Shown here: one piece after another, positions 27,805 through 37,429 of the stretch
Layout: every line of letters starts with the position of its first letter
How positions within the stretch are numbered: position 1 is the first letter of the stretch
Origin: an uncultured Caulobacterales bacterium
GTDB taxonomy: Bacteria > Pseudomonadota > Alphaproteobacteria > Caulobacterales > Maricaulaceae
Assembly: GCA_938003545.1 (NCBI GenBank)
Contig: CALKXY010000013.1
Location: forward strand, 1-64,000
DNA: 64,000 nt
Direction of reading: 5' to 3'
Made by a program: the position numbers and the translations under genes
The notes under the pieces: generated by a model
Seen by the model: the letters and a program-made list of their open reading frames with translations, nothing else
Told to the model about the DNA's origin: nothing
Database searches by the model: none

Positions 27805-28817
27805 TCCAATCGACGTTGACGCCGTAGTTCAGAGAATTTTTCATATTCTAGATGGGCATGTTCGTCCGCAACAATACGTTTGGTTTTACCTTTCCCGTGC
27901 AGAACAACGCGGTCGTTAAATTCTATGAACCTATCTAGTTCTGACTCTGCCTCCGACATGAGAGTCAATTTTCCAATATCAACACGGTCTTCAAAGAAGT
28001 CTAAAAGCATTACCGTGAGTCTATTTTTCTCGCGAATTTCTGACTCAGACAGATAATTATGCGCAACTGTAACATCGGCTTTTCTGATATTTTGGTTAGG
28101 CCAAATTTGAAGACCCATATTGGATTCATTCGCATTTGACCTTGAGTGAATTATTTCTGGCGCCGTGTGACTTGCCACGGCCCAAAGCAATTTGTTGTGA
28201 ATCCGCGCGTAGAATTCCCTAGCTTGCTTTGAACTACCATCATAGTCTTGGCACATAGCGCAAATTGCGCGAATTTCTCTATAAACATTGGCCTCAGATG
28301 CCCGTATTTCGCGAATAATTTCGCGGAGCTCTTTGAGGCGATCAAACCCAGCTGATTGAGACAGCCTCTGTTTATCGACCACGAACCCAGACGTAGCGAA
28401 TTTAACTAGGGTGCTGGTTGACCATTTTCTCAAAAGAGTGGCTTGCTTAGATTGTGTTACGCGATAGCCAACCGAAATGACCATATCGAGGCTATAAATT
28501 GATAAAGGTTTGGTAGATGTAGCAATGTGCACTTTTTGCACATTGCTCATTTCAGGGAGTTCCCCCTCGGCAAAAATATTGTTTATATGCTTTGTAATTG
28601 ATGAGCGATCTTTACCAAAAAAACTGGCTATTTGAGCTTGCGACATCCAAAGTGTTTCATCTTGAAACCTGAATTCAGCCTTTATGCCATCTTCTGCTTG
28701 ATAGATTAGAAAACGATCTCCGGTGTTTTCATCTTCCACTATTTGAACAGGCTTTTTGGCGTCGCCTGAATTCAATTTCATTGCAGCGAGTCTCTTGATT
28801 TCGTCGTCTTTTTTCAT
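27801..28817 (-). CDS. rhuM: RhuM-family protein
   Basis: 338 residues. The order of motifs matches the RhuM family: [52 protein letters not shown], then [13 protein letters not shown], ATSxT-like [37 protein letters not shown], and DRFIEFNDR near the C-terminus. The N-terminus has a DNA-binding-like helix-turn-helix. RhuM was named in Salmonella pathogenicity island 3, and its function is unknown, though it recurs near mobile or defence genes. This gene is visibly more AT-rich than its neighbours and is absent from the conserved order, which fits transfer. Confidence 0.85.
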   Translation of the reverse strand: MKKDDEIKRLAAMKLNSGDAKKPVQIVEDENTGDRFLIYQAEDGIKAEFRFQDETLWMSQAQIASFFGKDRSSITKHINNIFAEGELPEMSNVQKVHIATSTKPLSIYSLDMVISVGYRVTQSKQATLLRKWSTSTLVKFATSGFVVDKQRLSQSAGFDRLKELREIIREIRASEANVYREIRAICAMCQDYDGSSKQAREFYARIHNKLLWAVASHTAPEIIHSRSNANESNMGLQIWPNQNIRKADVTVAHNYLSESEIREKNRLTVMLLDFFEDRVDIGKLTLMSEAESELDRFIEFNDRVVLHGKGKTKRIVADEHAHLEYEKFSELRRQRRLD

Positions 28818-28920
28818 ACTGATTCCTCACGCATTAAGCGTATTCAATCGTTATGAGTTTTAGCAAGGATAGAGAACAAAACAACAACATTAGTTTAAGG
28901 CTGGGTCAAATGAATGACCT

Positions 28921-30528
28921 CTAACCCGGCAAGGTATACGCCACTGGCGCGCCAGGTCCCAAATCAATGCCCAAGAAAATCCAAATCATCATCAGGACAA
29001 CCCCCGAGACTAAGAGCCAGAGGGAGTAGGGGAGCATCATTGCGGTTAGGCTGCCGATGCCGAAATCTTTCTGCCAGCGTTGTGCGAAGATCAGGATTAG
29101 CGGGAAATAGACCATCAATGGCGTGATGATATTTGTTGCGCCATCTCCAACGCGGTAGGCGGCTGTCGCGCCCTCGGGCGAAATGCCCAACAACATTAAC
29201 ATCGGCACGAGTACAGGGGCGAGGAGCGCCCATTTCGCTGATGCGCTGCCGACGAATAAGTTCAGAAGCCCAGTGAACAGAACAATCAAGCCCAGCGTAA
29301 TCGGGAGTGGAAGCCCTGAGTTTTCAATGCCATTCGCGCCATGCACGGCAGAGATCAGGCCAAGGTTCGACCAATTAAACATCGCTACAAAATGTGCTGC
29401 TGCGAAAGCGAGAACGAGATAATAGCCCATGTCCTTCATCGCATCGGCCATCATTTCGACCAATCCGCGATGGTCAGAAATGGTGCCCGCCGCTTTGCCA
29501 TAGGCCCAACCTGCTGCGAGGAATAGGATCATAAAGCCCGCCACAAGGGAGCGGAAAAACGGAGTTGCCGTGACATACCAGGCTTGTTCAACGCCTTCTG
29601 CAGGTTCGTTCAGTAATGGCGTACCAGGCGCAAAAGTCATGAGCGCCCAAAGCGCACAAACAGCGAGCATTGCCAGACCTGCATGACGCAGACCTTTGCG
29701 TTGTTTGTCTGTCAGAGGTTTGTCCTCTTCGCCATATTCGGCGGCTTGGCGCTCATCTGGCACCCATTTACCGAGGCGTGGTTCAATGATTTTATCCGTA
29801 ACGAACCAGATCGTCGGAAGATAAATCACCATCAAGACTGCGATGAAATACCAATTCCCTGCAATATTCATAGTCCAACTCGGATCTAGGCTCGATCCAT
29901 CCACGGCGGCTTCGGTAATCCCAAACAGTAATGCATCGAGCTGCCCTGGTGATATATTCGCAGAAAACCCGCCCGATACACCCGCAAAGGCCGCGGCGAT
30001 GCCGGCCAAAGGGTGTCGCCCGACGCTGGCGAATAAAATCGCGGCCAGCGGGATCATCACAACATATCCTGCATCTGCCGCATGATTGGACAACATGGCA
30101 ACCAAAGCTACAACAGGCGTCAGCAAAAACAACGGCGCACCGCGCACGGCTTGGCGAATACCGGCCGCGAACAGTCCGGATCGTTCGGCCACGCCCGCGC
30201 CCAGCATGACCACAAGAACATAGCCGAGCGGATGGAAATGCGTAAAGGTCTTAGGCATTTCGACCCAGAGGCGTTGAATGTTTTCAGCCGATAAAAGAGA
30301 GGCTGATTTAATGACCTCAGGCGTGCCATCCGCATTGAGGGATGTCGGGTGATTGGCACTCACACCGAACAGTGCGCAAAGGACAGACACGACGACCAGA
30401 AATAAAATCAGATAGAAGAAGATAAAAACAGGGTCGGGTAACTTATTCCCCGTCCGTTCCACCCAGGCCAGAAACCCTTTTGCGGGGTCTTTCGGTTTTG
30501 AGGATAGGTCTTGATTTGAATTGGACAT
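28921..30528 (-). CDS. AbgT-family transporter
   Basis: 535 residues from the ATG at 30528, preceded by AGGGG; a longer frame to 30576 lacks family support. About 12 helices, with the AbgT patterns KLPDPVFIFFYL, TFTHFHPLGYVLVVMLGAGVAERSGLF, NHAADAGYVVMIPLAA, AHFVAMFNWSNLGL and PEGATAAYRVGDGATNIITP. Family members import p-aminobenzoyl-glutamate or export sulfonamide-type antimetabolites. Located between rhuM and urcA in the segment inserted between miaB and phoH. Confidence 0.9.
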   Translation of the reverse strand: MSNSNQDLSSKPKDPAKGFLAWVERTGNKLPDPVFIFFYLILFLVVVSVLCALFGVSANHPTSLNADGTPEVIKSASLLSAENIQRLWVEMPKTFTHFHPLGYVLVVMLGAGVAERSGLFAAGIRQAVRGAPLFLLTPVVALVAMLSNHAADAGYVVMIPLAAILFASVGRHPLAGIAAAFAGVSGGFSANISPGQLDALLFGITEAAVDGSSLDPSWTMNIAGNWYFIAVLMVIYLPTIWFVTDKIIEPRLGKWVPDERQAAEYGEEDKPLTDKQRKGLRHAGLAMLAVCALWALMTFAPGTPLLNEPAEGVEQAWYVTATPFFRSLVAGFMILFLAAGWAYGKAAGTISDHRGLVEMMADAMKDMGYYLVLAFAAAHFVAMFNWSNLGLISAVHGANGIENSGLPLPITLGLIVLFTGLLNLFVGSASAKWALLAPVLVPMLMLLGISPEGATAAYRVGDGATNIITPLMVYFPLILIFAQRWQKDFGIGSLTAMMLPYSLWLLVSGVVLMMIWIFLGIDLGPGAPVAYTLPG

Positions 30529-30540
30529 TAGAAAACCCCT

Positions 30541-30569
30541 GAAACGTATAACAACTGTTAAAACGTTTC
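30541..30569. promoter_or_regulatory. Imperfect palindrome just upstream of the AbgT gene
   Basis: GAAACGT at 30541-30547 and ACGTTTC at 30563-30569 are perfect 7-base inverted arms around a 15-base AT-rich centre. It ends 12 bases before the AbgT ATG on the minus strand, a position typical of an operator or a 5' hairpin. No regulator gene adjoins it. Confidence 0.4.
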
Positions 30570-30616
30570 TTGTCATCGACGCAAGGACGCGCTGCGGGAG
30601 AGTTTAGTATTCTGGC

Positions 30617-30632
30617 GATAGTTAAAACTATC
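30617..30632. promoter_or_regulatory. Near-perfect palindrome GATAGTT-AA-AACTATC in the AbgT-UrcA gap
   Basis: Two 7-base arms around two A residues. The 375-base gap between AbgT (minus) and urcA (plus) otherwise holds AT-rich sequence with no recognised gene. The site is a candidate regulator-binding palindrome; the regulator is unknown. Confidence 0.35.
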
Positions 30633-30903
30633 ACATATGAGCTTTGTTTTATTCCGATTGAAATGACACGCTTTGAAAGAAGTCATGACACCTCGACTCG
30701 CAAGCCTTTGTGTAAAAAATAGTCAAGCGAGATAAAACACGTGACAAATTTTCATCACCTCCCTGCAGTTTTGATCATTGGCGATCATGATGTGTGACTC
30801 CTCTTATTTGGAAAATATATGAAGCGTGTGCGGGGACATAAGTCCGCCGTCATAGTGGCAATAAGATAAATCTTTTGCTGAAAGCCAGAATTAAGGAAAG
30901 ACA

Positions 30904-31275
30904 ATGTCTACCAAAGATACATTTAAATACCCTACATCTGCATCGAAGATCAAAAAGTGCCTTGCTGTATGTTTTGTCGCAGCGACAAGCCTTTCTTTCG
31001 TACAATCAGCAACAGCTTATGAGGTAAATATCACGGAGCATTCCGTTGAAATTGGACGAGTGGCCTTGAAAACGGAAGCAGGTCTTCAGGAAACATATCA
31101 GCGGCTGGTTAAGAAGGCAGAACGTGTTTGCAGATTGGGAACAACAGTCAATGATGAAGGACGTGTCATTTCTTTTGAGGCCTGCAAATCCAATTTATTG
31201 GAGCAATTTGTAGAAAGTATCGAAGAGAAAACGCTTATCGCATATCATAAAGAAATGGTCGGGGCTGCGACATAA
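30904..31275 (+). CDS. UrcA-family exported protein
   Basis: 123 residues. An N-terminal signal peptide (CLAVCFVAATSLSFVQSATA) ends near residue 38. The mature part shows the UrcA pattern, with TYQRLVKKAERVCRLG and a second Cys in SFEACKSNLLEQ, which probably form a disulfide. UrcA proteins occur in many Sphingomonadales and Caulobacterales; their function is unknown. A terminator lies downstream. Confidence 0.75.
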   Translation: MSTKDTFKYPTSASKIKKCLAVCFVAATSLSFVQSATAYEVNITEHSVEIGRVALKTEAGLQETYQRLVKKAERVCRLGTTVNDEGRVISFEACKSNLLEQFVESIEEKTLIAYHKEMVGAAT

Positions 31276-31300
31276 GAGATCATAAGAGGCATTTTTGCAT

Positions 31301-31327
31301 AAAAGGGCCGCATATGTTGCGGCCTTT
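31301..31327 (+). terminator. Terminator after urcA
   Basis: GGCCGCA at 31306-31312 and TGCGGCC at 31318-31324 pair over 7 bases with a short loop, flanked by A and T runs, and sit between urcA and phoH. Confidence 0.65.
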
Positions 31328-31401
31328 CGCGTGTTTATGGGTCACGAGGTAAACGCACTTTACCTCTCGCCATGTGCTGTTGGACCACCTATCTTCACCG
31401 C

Positions 31402-32352
31402 ATGAGCAAAAAGACCGAAATATTTGAATTTGATGATGCTGATTTGGTGCGTCGTTTGTGTGGGGCCAACCATGCAAACCTCGCGCTGATCGAAGAGGCT
31501 TTTAAGGTTTATATCGAGGCTCCCGGTGCCGCCGTGCATATCAATGGTGATGGCCCATCCGTTGCGCGCGCGGGCGAGCTGGTCAAAGAAATTTATCAAC
31601 GTCTTGAGCGCGGTTGGCCGTGTGGGCCGACAGATATACGCGCGCTAATCCGCGCTATGGGGAAAGGCAAAGTCAAAGCCGCGACCGTTGATGCCATAAT
31701 TCCGTTTCCGCGCCGCAGCCCGATTGTACCGAAAACGCCGCGCCAAGAAAAATTTATTCATGCCATGCGTGATCAGACGATTACATTTGGTGTGGGTCCA
31801 GCGGGCACAGGGAAGACGTTTCTTGCGACGGCTTATGGCGCGTCTCTTTTGGCACGCGGCGAAATCACAAAGTTCATTGCGTGCCGTCCTGCGGTTGAAG
31901 CGGGCGAGCGGCTCGGGTTTTTGCCGGGCGATTTGAATGAGAAAGTCGATCCATATATGCAACCCATCTGGGATGCATTGCATATGGTGTTGGGCAAGGA
32001 TGAAGTTGATCGCCGCCGCGCAACGGGGGATATCGAAATCGCGCCACTGGCGTTTATGCGTGGACGGACATTGTCCGATGCTTTCGTTGTGATTGATGAA
32101 GCGCAGAATGCAACAATACCGCAGATGAAAATGGTGCTGACGCGCCTCGGGGAACGCGCGAAATATGCGGTCACGGGTGATATCACCCAGACGGACCTAC
32201 CGCGCGGGCAAACCTCGGGCTTGGCTCATGCCCTCGGTATTTTGGAAGGCATCAAAGGGATTGAGCAGATCAAATTCCTCTCCAGCGACGTCGTCCGCCA
32301 TCCGCTCGTCGGCAAGATTGTGAATGCTTATGAAAGTGGTCCGAAGGATTAG
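31402..32352 (+). CDS. phoH: PhoH-like ATPase (YbeZ)
   Basis: 316 residues from the ATG at 31402. A longer frame from 31372 adds ten residues overlapping upstream sequence and has no support. Walker A GPAGTGKT is near 134-141 with the Walker B FVVIDEAQNAT, and a Q-x-x-x-TRLG segment follows. In E. coli YbeZ works with YbeY and YbeX in 16S rRNA processing and ribosome quality control. Directly followed by ybeY and corC as in most alphaproteobacteria. Confidence 0.94.
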   Translation: MSKKTEIFEFDDADLVRRLCGANHANLALIEEAFKVYIEAPGAAVHINGDGPSVARAGELVKEIYQRLERGWPCGPTDIRALIRAMGKGKVKAATVDAIIPFPRRSPIVPKTPRQEKFIHAMRDQTITFGVGPAGTGKTFLATAYGASLLARGEITKFIACRPAVEAGERLGFLPGDLNEKVDPYMQPIWDALHMVLGKDEVDRRRATGDIEIAPLAFMRGRTLSDAFVVIDEAQNATIPQMKMVLTRLGERAKYAVTGDITQTDLPRGQTSGLAHALGILEGIKGIEQIKFLSSDVVRHPLVGKIVNAYESGPKD

Positions 32353-32375
32353 AGGTTTGGCTGTATGGGCTCGCT

Positions 32376-32825
32376 ATGAAATGCGTCATCGACATTGCGG
32401 AAAAATCAGACGACTGGCCCCCTTGTTGTGACAGGATCGTGGCGCGCGCAGTGAATGCAGGCGAATGCCAACTCGAAGACCCGCGCGGCGGTGAGCTCTC
32501 CGTTGTGCTGACGGATGACGCGCAGGTGCAGGCTTTAAACCGCGACTACCGGGGCAAAGATAAACCGACGAATGTGCTGTCCTTCCCGCAAACGGGTGAA
32601 TTATTGGGCGACATTGTTTTAGCCCACGAGACGGTGGTCCGTGAAGCCGCGGATAAAGGCGTGCCGTTCGAGACGCACTTCACGCATCTCGTCATCCATG
32701 GCTGGCTGCATTTACAAGGTTTTGACCATGAAACTGAAGTTGAAGCTGTCGAGATGGAGTCCATTGAAATTGCAGCCCTCGCGACGCTCGGCATTGACAA
32801 CCCGTATCAGGTAAACGACGACTAA
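32376..32825 (+). CDS. ybeY: Endoribonuclease YbeY (16S rRNA maturation)
   Basis: 149 residues. The zinc motif HGWLHLQGFDH near 108-118 (H-x3-H-x5-H) and the strand LNRDYRGKDKPTNVLSFP are diagnostic. YbeY is a single-strand endoribonuclease for 16S rRNA 3' end maturation and sRNA regulation. It lies 23 bases after phoH and eight before corC. Confidence 0.95.
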   Translation: MKCVIDIAEKSDDWPPCCDRIVARAVNAGECQLEDPRGGELSVVLTDDAQVQALNRDYRGKDKPTNVLSFPQTGELLGDIVLAHETVVREAADKGVPFETHFTHLVIHGWLHLQGFDHETEVEAVEMESIEIAALATLGIDNPYQVNDD

Positions 32826-32832
32826 TTTTATT

Positions 32833-33780
32833 ATGACCGATGAAAGCCGACTGCCGGCACCCCAAAAACGTAGTTTACGTAATCTTCTCAAACGCCCTAA
32901 CCCAGAGGCCGTTGCAACACCGCGCGCATCGGATTTATCCCAGCGCCGTATGGTGACAGCGGCAGAGCGGTTTCACCGCTTGCGCGTTGATGATGTGATG
33001 GTACCGCGCGCAAATATTGTCTCCGTTGAGAGTACGTGCACGCTCAAAGATTTGTCCGATGCATTTAAAACGGCGGGTCATTCGCGTCTGCCTGTTTATA
33101 AAGAGACGCTCGACGAGCCCACAGGCATGGTCCACATTAAAGACTTGCTGCCCTATCTGATGCTAAACGCAAAGGGCCGAACCAATAAAACCTATCCTGA
33201 TAAAAAAGTCCTGCAATATATAAAGCGCGAAGTTCTCTTCGTACCGCCCTCTATGTTGGCGCAAGACTTACTCCGGCGTATGCAAGGCCGACGTATTCAC
33301 ATGGCGATTGTCGTAGATGAATATGGCGGCACAGATGGCCTTGTGACGATCGAAGACCTCATCGAAACCATCGTCGGCGACATAGATGACGAACATGATG
33401 AACAAGAGCCTGAGGTTCAAATCGTTACAGGCAAGGGCGGCCGCTCTGTCTGGGAGGCGGATGCGCGTATTCATATCGACGACTTTGAAAAAGCCTTGGG
33501 CCGTGATTTCGCAACCCCAGACGAAGAAGATGATGTTGATACGTTGGGCGGGCTTATTTTTACATTGGCGGGGCGGGTGCCAGAACGCGGCGAGATAATC
33601 CGCCATGCGTCAGGCCTAGAATTTGAAGTCATGGATGCAGATTCCCGTCGTGTGAAACGTCTGCGGATTTCCGACTCTAAACGCAAAATACCTGCTGCTG
33701 ATGAGAGTGCCCCCAGTGAGAGTGCCTCCAGTCAGACAAAAGATAGCGCCGCATCAGACATTAAGCCTTCTGCGGGTTAA
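32833..33780 (+). CDS. corC: CorC/YbeX-like CBS-domain protein
   Basis: 315 residues. It has the N-terminal '[20 protein letters not shown]' element, two CBS domains (the second near [19 protein letters not shown]) and a C-terminal CorC_HlyC transporter-associated domain ([17 protein letters not shown]). The last 30 residues are a Ser-rich tail. YbeX/CorC is linked to Mg/Co handling and ribosome metabolism. Part of the phoH-ybeY-corC-lnt run. Confidence 0.92.
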   Translation: MTDESRLPAPQKRSLRNLLKRPNPEAVATPRASDLSQRRMVTAAERFHRLRVDDVMVPRANIVSVESTCTLKDLSDAFKTAGHSRLPVYKETLDEPTGMVHIKDLLPYLMLNAKGRTNKTYPDKKVLQYIKREVLFVPPSMLAQDLLRRMQGRRIHMAIVVDEYGGTDGLVTIEDLIETIVGDIDDEHDEQEPEVQIVTGKGGRSVWEADARIHIDDFEKALGRDFATPDEEDDVDTLGGLIFTLAGRVPERGEIIRHASGLEFEVMDADSRRVKRLRISDSKRKIPAADESAPSESASSQTKDSAASDIKPSAG

Positions 33781-33783
33781 ATT

Positions 33784-35385
33784 ATGCAGATGCCGTTTTT
33801 ACTAAAGTTAGACGGTTGGGCAGGTCGAGGGATAGGTGTTGGATTTGGGGCGCTGGCCGTCTTGGGACATGCCCCGTTTCATATCTGGCCGATTGCGCTT
33901 TTCTCCCTCGCCATACTTTTCGCGCGACTGCAATGGGCCGCTAAAATTGAGCGCCCTGGGCGGCGCGGCTTTTCGGTCGCATTCTGGTGGGCCGTTGGAT
34001 ATTTCGCGGCAGGTACATTTTGGGTGGGCTCGGCCTTTATCGAACGCGGTGCAGAGTTCATTCCGATCATGCCGTTTATGGTTGCAGCTTTGGCGTTTCT
34101 ACTCGCTGTGTTTTGGGCGCTGGCAGGCGCTTTTGCGGCCCGCACGCGCGTGTCAGATTTTTGGGCGATATTCGTTTTTGCAGCGGCTTTTACATTAGCT
34201 GAAATAACGCGCGGGCACATCTTTGGCGGATTTCCGTGGAATCTCCCTGCTTATATTTTTGAAGCTGGATCGCGCCCATCACAAGCGGCGCGTTGGCTCG
34301 GGGCTTATGGTTTGTCTGCTTTGGTCTTACTTATTAGTGCCGCGTTGGGGCGGGCCATATTCTGGCGCAAACGTGTTTACCCTGTAACAATGGCGGTCCT
34401 TCCTCTTCTCGTGATTTACGGGATTGGACATATGCGCTTGTCAAATGCTGAACTAGAGTTCCATCCTGACGTGCGCCTGCGCATTGTGTCCGTGCCATTT
34501 AAACAATCTGAAATGATGACGCCTGACACAGCCATTGGTGTGACCAATGATTTCATTCGCGCGAGTATTTCCCCTGGTATCAAGGATGTGACTCATGTGG
34601 TCTGGCCCGAGGGGGCCGTTCGTGGGTTTGGCGGTCCAGCCATGGATGACCCGAACTTGCTGAATGCGGTGGGTTCATTGTTTTCTGATGGAGATTCCAC
34701 GCCGCCTGTGTGGCTGATGAACTCGCTTCAGACCGATATAGAGCAAGGACGCCTGCGATATTATAATGCATCCGTTGCAATTACATTTGACGCAAATGGT
34801 GTGGCGGCTGTGGCGGCGTCGAACCGAAAGCGAAAACTTGTGGCCTTTGGCGAACATATCCCATTTATGGATTGGTTCGAAGATGTGCAGTTTCCACTGA
34901 TTTCGACAAATCTTGCGTCCATCTCGCCCGCAAAGAAAAAGACATTAGTTGATTTTCCTGGTCTTCCGCGTGTCTCCCCTCAGCTTTGTTACGAAGTCGC
35001 GTTTCCTGGCTTGACGCCAAATGATGCGCAAAACCCTGCGCAATTTATCTTAAATCAATCTAATGATGCGTGGTTCGGGCGCAGCGCCGGACCAGCTCAA
35101 CATGCCAATATCGCGCGATATAGAGCTATTGAAACAGGCCTACCAATTGTGCGAGCTGCGTCGAATGGTATCAGTGGTGTATTCGACCCATATGGCCGCA
35201 TTCACGGTAAGGTTGCAGTGAAGGATGTGTCTTTTCTTGATACACACTTAATTAAACCATTGAAATTCAACAGTAAAATTAGAGTTCTTGAAATCCTGCT
35301 ACTCTTGATAAGTTTATCAATATGCGTCATAAGCTCGCTCATTGGTAGACGTGGTGTGGGACTGCGTCGCGAATTTAAAAAGTAA
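33784..35385 (+). CDS. lnt: Apolipoprotein N-acyltransferase
   Basis: 533 residues. An N-terminal part with about 6 membrane helices is followed by the nitrilase-type periplasmic domain. The catalytic triad is visible as Glu276 (WPEGAVRG), Lys349 (RKRKLVAFGEHIP) and Cys402 (PQLCYEVAFP), matching E267-K335-C387 of E. coli. It adds the third acyl chain to lipoproteins. Several lipoproteins in this window (C39-like, PCuAC, M48 pair, M13 peptidase, outer-membrane factor) would be its substrates. A C-terminal helix ends the protein. Confidence 0.95.
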   Translation: MQMPFLLKLDGWAGRGIGVGFGALAVLGHAPFHIWPIALFSLAILFARLQWAAKIERPGRRGFSVAFWWAVGYFAAGTFWVGSAFIERGAEFIPIMPFMVAALAFLLAVFWALAGAFAARTRVSDFWAIFVFAAAFTLAEITRGHIFGGFPWNLPAYIFEAGSRPSQAARWLGAYGLSALVLLISAALGRAIFWRKRVYPVTMAVLPLLVIYGIGHMRLSNAELEFHPDVRLRIVSVPFKQSEMMTPDTAIGVTNDFIRASISPGIKDVTHVVWPEGAVRGFGGPAMDDPNLLNAVGSLFSDGDSTPPVWLMNSLQTDIEQGRLRYYNASVAITFDANGVAAVAASNRKRKLVAFGEHIPFMDWFEDVQFPLISTNLASISPAKKKTLVDFPGLPRVSPQLCYEVAFPGLTPNDAQNPAQFILNQSNDAWFGRSAGPAQHANIARYRAIETGLPIVRAASNGISGVFDPYGRIHGKVAVKDVSFLDTHLIKPLKFNSKIRVLEILLLLISLSICVISSLIGRRGVGLRREFKK

Positions 35386-35476
35386 CACAAAACACGTTCG
35401 TCATCTGAGGTGGGGGCACCGAGACTTGAGTCATTGCGACTTTGGTCATTTGGCACCGAACGTAGATGGGATAAAT

Positions 35477-35911
35477 ATGACTGAAAAACTTGGGCCACGT
35501 TCGCCGAACCCGGTGGACGTACACGTTGGTGCGCGCGTGCGCCTTCGACGGAAAATACTTAAGATGAGTCAGGAAAAACTCGGTGAGCAGCTGGGTGTCA
35601 CCTTCCAACAGGTTCAAAAATATGAACGTGGTGCAAACCGTGTTGGTGCATCCCGCCTTTGGAAACTTTCAGAGGTTCTAGATGTCCCTGTCGGATTTTT
35701 CTATGATGGTTTGTCCACGGAATATGGTGGACAATCTGACAACCCTGCTTTGTTGTCTCAAGGACCTGATAAGTCACCAATCGTCTATGACTTCATCAAT
35801 TCCACCGATGGTGTAAGCCTTGCGAAGGCTGTGTTGAAAATCAAGAATAAGGCCGTTCGTCGCCAAATTCTCGAACTCGCACGCTCTTTGGGTGATTCCG
35901 AAGAAGAATAG
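35477..35911 (+). CDS. XRE-family helix-turn-helix regulator
   Basis: 144 residues from the ATG at 35477, which places the conserved N-terminus NPVDVHVGARVRLRRKILKMSQ correctly; the longer frame from 35342 overlaps lnt. The HTH is QEKLGEQLGVTFQQVQKYERG. The C-terminal half is a short helical region (SLAKAVLKIKNKAVRRQILEL). A gene of this family sits at this place, before metK, in many alphaproteobacteria. Its target is unknown. It starts 91 bases after lnt. Confidence 0.88.
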   Translation: MTEKLGPRSPNPVDVHVGARVRLRRKILKMSQEKLGEQLGVTFQQVQKYERGANRVGASRLWKLSEVLDVPVGFFYDGLSTEYGGQSDNPALLSQGPDKSPIVYDFINSTDGVSLAKAVLKIKNKAVRRQILELARSLGDSEEE

Positions 35912-35988
35912 CACTTTATTGCGCGGCCCTTGCAGCCTATAGGCCCCTTCGTGGTCTCGGATGGGGCTTAATTTGCAATGGGTAAGGC

Positions 35989-36666
35989 ATGACCTTCGAC
36001 CGCGCTTCAAATACATATCGAACATTCGGGCGGGCCAAGGGCCGCCCGCTATCTCCGCGTGTCCAAGCGGTTTGGGATGAAACACTCCCAAAACTGCAAT
36101 GGGCAATTGGCGGGCCCCTTCCCGATCTTGGGGCGAAAGATGAGCTTTGGCTCGAGATCGGGTTCGGCGGCGCGGAGCATTTACTCTGGCAGGCAGAAGC
36201 CCATCCTGACATTCACCTCCTTGGTGCAGAGCCTTTTATGAATGGTGTGGCCAAAGCTGTGCGCGGCGCAGCTGAAGCTAATCTTGAAAACCTATCTTTG
36301 CATCATGGCGATGTTCGTGATGTCCTTGCGGCTTTGCCTGATAATGCGCTGTCGCGGATTTTTATTCTGTTCCCAGACCCGTGGCATAAATCCCGTCACC
36401 ATAAACGCAGATTGTTGCGCTCTGAATTCATCGCAGAGCTTTACCGCGTTTTAAAGCCTGGCGGCGAGTTACGTTTTGCCTCTGACATCATACATTATGT
36501 CGACTGGACGCTAACGCGGCTCAAAAAGCATGGTGGCTGGACCTTTACCCACGACGTCGGCTCGGATTGGCGCGTGCGCGGGGATGACTGGCCCGGCACC
36601 CGATATGAAGCCAAGGCAGGCCGCGAAGGCCGTCCTTGCCATTATTTTAAATTCCTAAAAACCTAA
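35989..36666 (+). CDS. trmB: tRNA (guanine-N7)-methyltransferase
   Basis: 225 residues. A Rossmann SAM-binding motif (LEIGFGGAEHLLWQA) is followed by the TrmB hallmark FILFPDPWHKSRHHKRRLL. It methylates G46 of tRNA. In related genomes metK stands between the XRE regulator and trmB; here only 77 bases separate them. trmB is followed by rph 24 bases later. Confidence 0.95.
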   Translation: MTFDRASNTYRTFGRAKGRPLSPRVQAVWDETLPKLQWAIGGPLPDLGAKDELWLEIGFGGAEHLLWQAEAHPDIHLLGAEPFMNGVAKAVRGAAEANLENLSLHHGDVRDVLAALPDNALSRIFILFPDPWHKSRHHKRRLLRSEFIAELYRVLKPGGELRFASDIIHYVDWTLTRLKKHGGWTFTHDVGSDWRVRGDDWPGTRYEAKAGREGRPCHYFKFLKT

Positions 36667-36690
36667 CCCAAACTTAGAACTGGAACCGCT

Positions 36691-37404
36691 ATGCGTCCGA
36701 ATAACCGTGCCTTGGATCAACTCCGCGATGTCTCCTTTGAAACAGGCGCTAACGCCTATGCCGAAGGGTCCTGCTTGGTGAAATTTGGCGGAACACATGT
36801 ATTATGCACAGCCAGTATCGACGAAGGCATCCCGCGCTGGCTCAAAGGTAAAGGTCGCGGCTGGGTTACGGCAGAATATGGTATGCTTCCGCGCTCCACA
36901 CATACACGAAATTCCCGTGAAGCCGCGCGTGGTAAGCAAAGCGGACGGACGATTGAAATTTCTCGTTTGATTGGACGTAGCTTGCGGGCCGTGATCGACT
37001 TAGAAAAATTAGGCGAACGCCAAATCATCATTGATTGTGATGTTATGCAAGCCGATGGCGGAACACGCACAGCGTCAATTTCTGGTGGATGGGTCGCACT
37101 TTGGTTGGCCTGCGAGAAACTTGTGACGGATGGTGAGTTGACGGAAAACCCTGTCTTCGCAAATATGGCCGCCGTGTCTTGCGGTATCGTCGACAGCACT
37201 TGCCGTCTAGATCTGGAATATACCGAAGACAGCGCGGCTCAAGCTGATGCTAACTTTGTTCTGACAGACAAAGGTGGCATTATTGAAGTCCAAGCCAGCG
37301 CCGAAGACACGCCGTTTTCAGCGGATGAAATGTCAGAACTCACGCGTCTCGCTGTGAAGGGCATCAAAGACCTTTGTGCGTTGCAGCAAGCTACGATTAA
37401 ATAA
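36691..37404 (+). CDS. rph: Ribonuclease PH
   Basis: 237 residues. It starts [19 protein letters not shown] and contains [20 protein letters not shown] and the phosphate-binding stretch [16 protein letters not shown], with [16 protein letters not shown] later. RNase PH trims tRNA 3' ends phosphorolytically. It follows trmB in the same direction and precedes pgi by 25 bases. In many relatives rph instead lies beside hrcA, so its position here is local. Confidence 0.95.
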   Translation: MRPNNRALDQLRDVSFETGANAYAEGSCLVKFGGTHVLCTASIDEGIPRWLKGKGRGWVTAEYGMLPRSTHTRNSREAARGKQSGRTIEISRLIGRSLRAVIDLEKLGERQIIIDCDVMQADGGTRTASISGGWVALWLACEKLVTDGELTENPVFANMAAVSCGIVDSTCRLDLEYTEDSAAQADANFVLTDKGGIIEVQASAEDTPFSADEMSELTRLAVKGIKDLCALQQATIK

Positions 37405-37429
37405 CTCTCCCGTAAATCGGATTTTCCTC

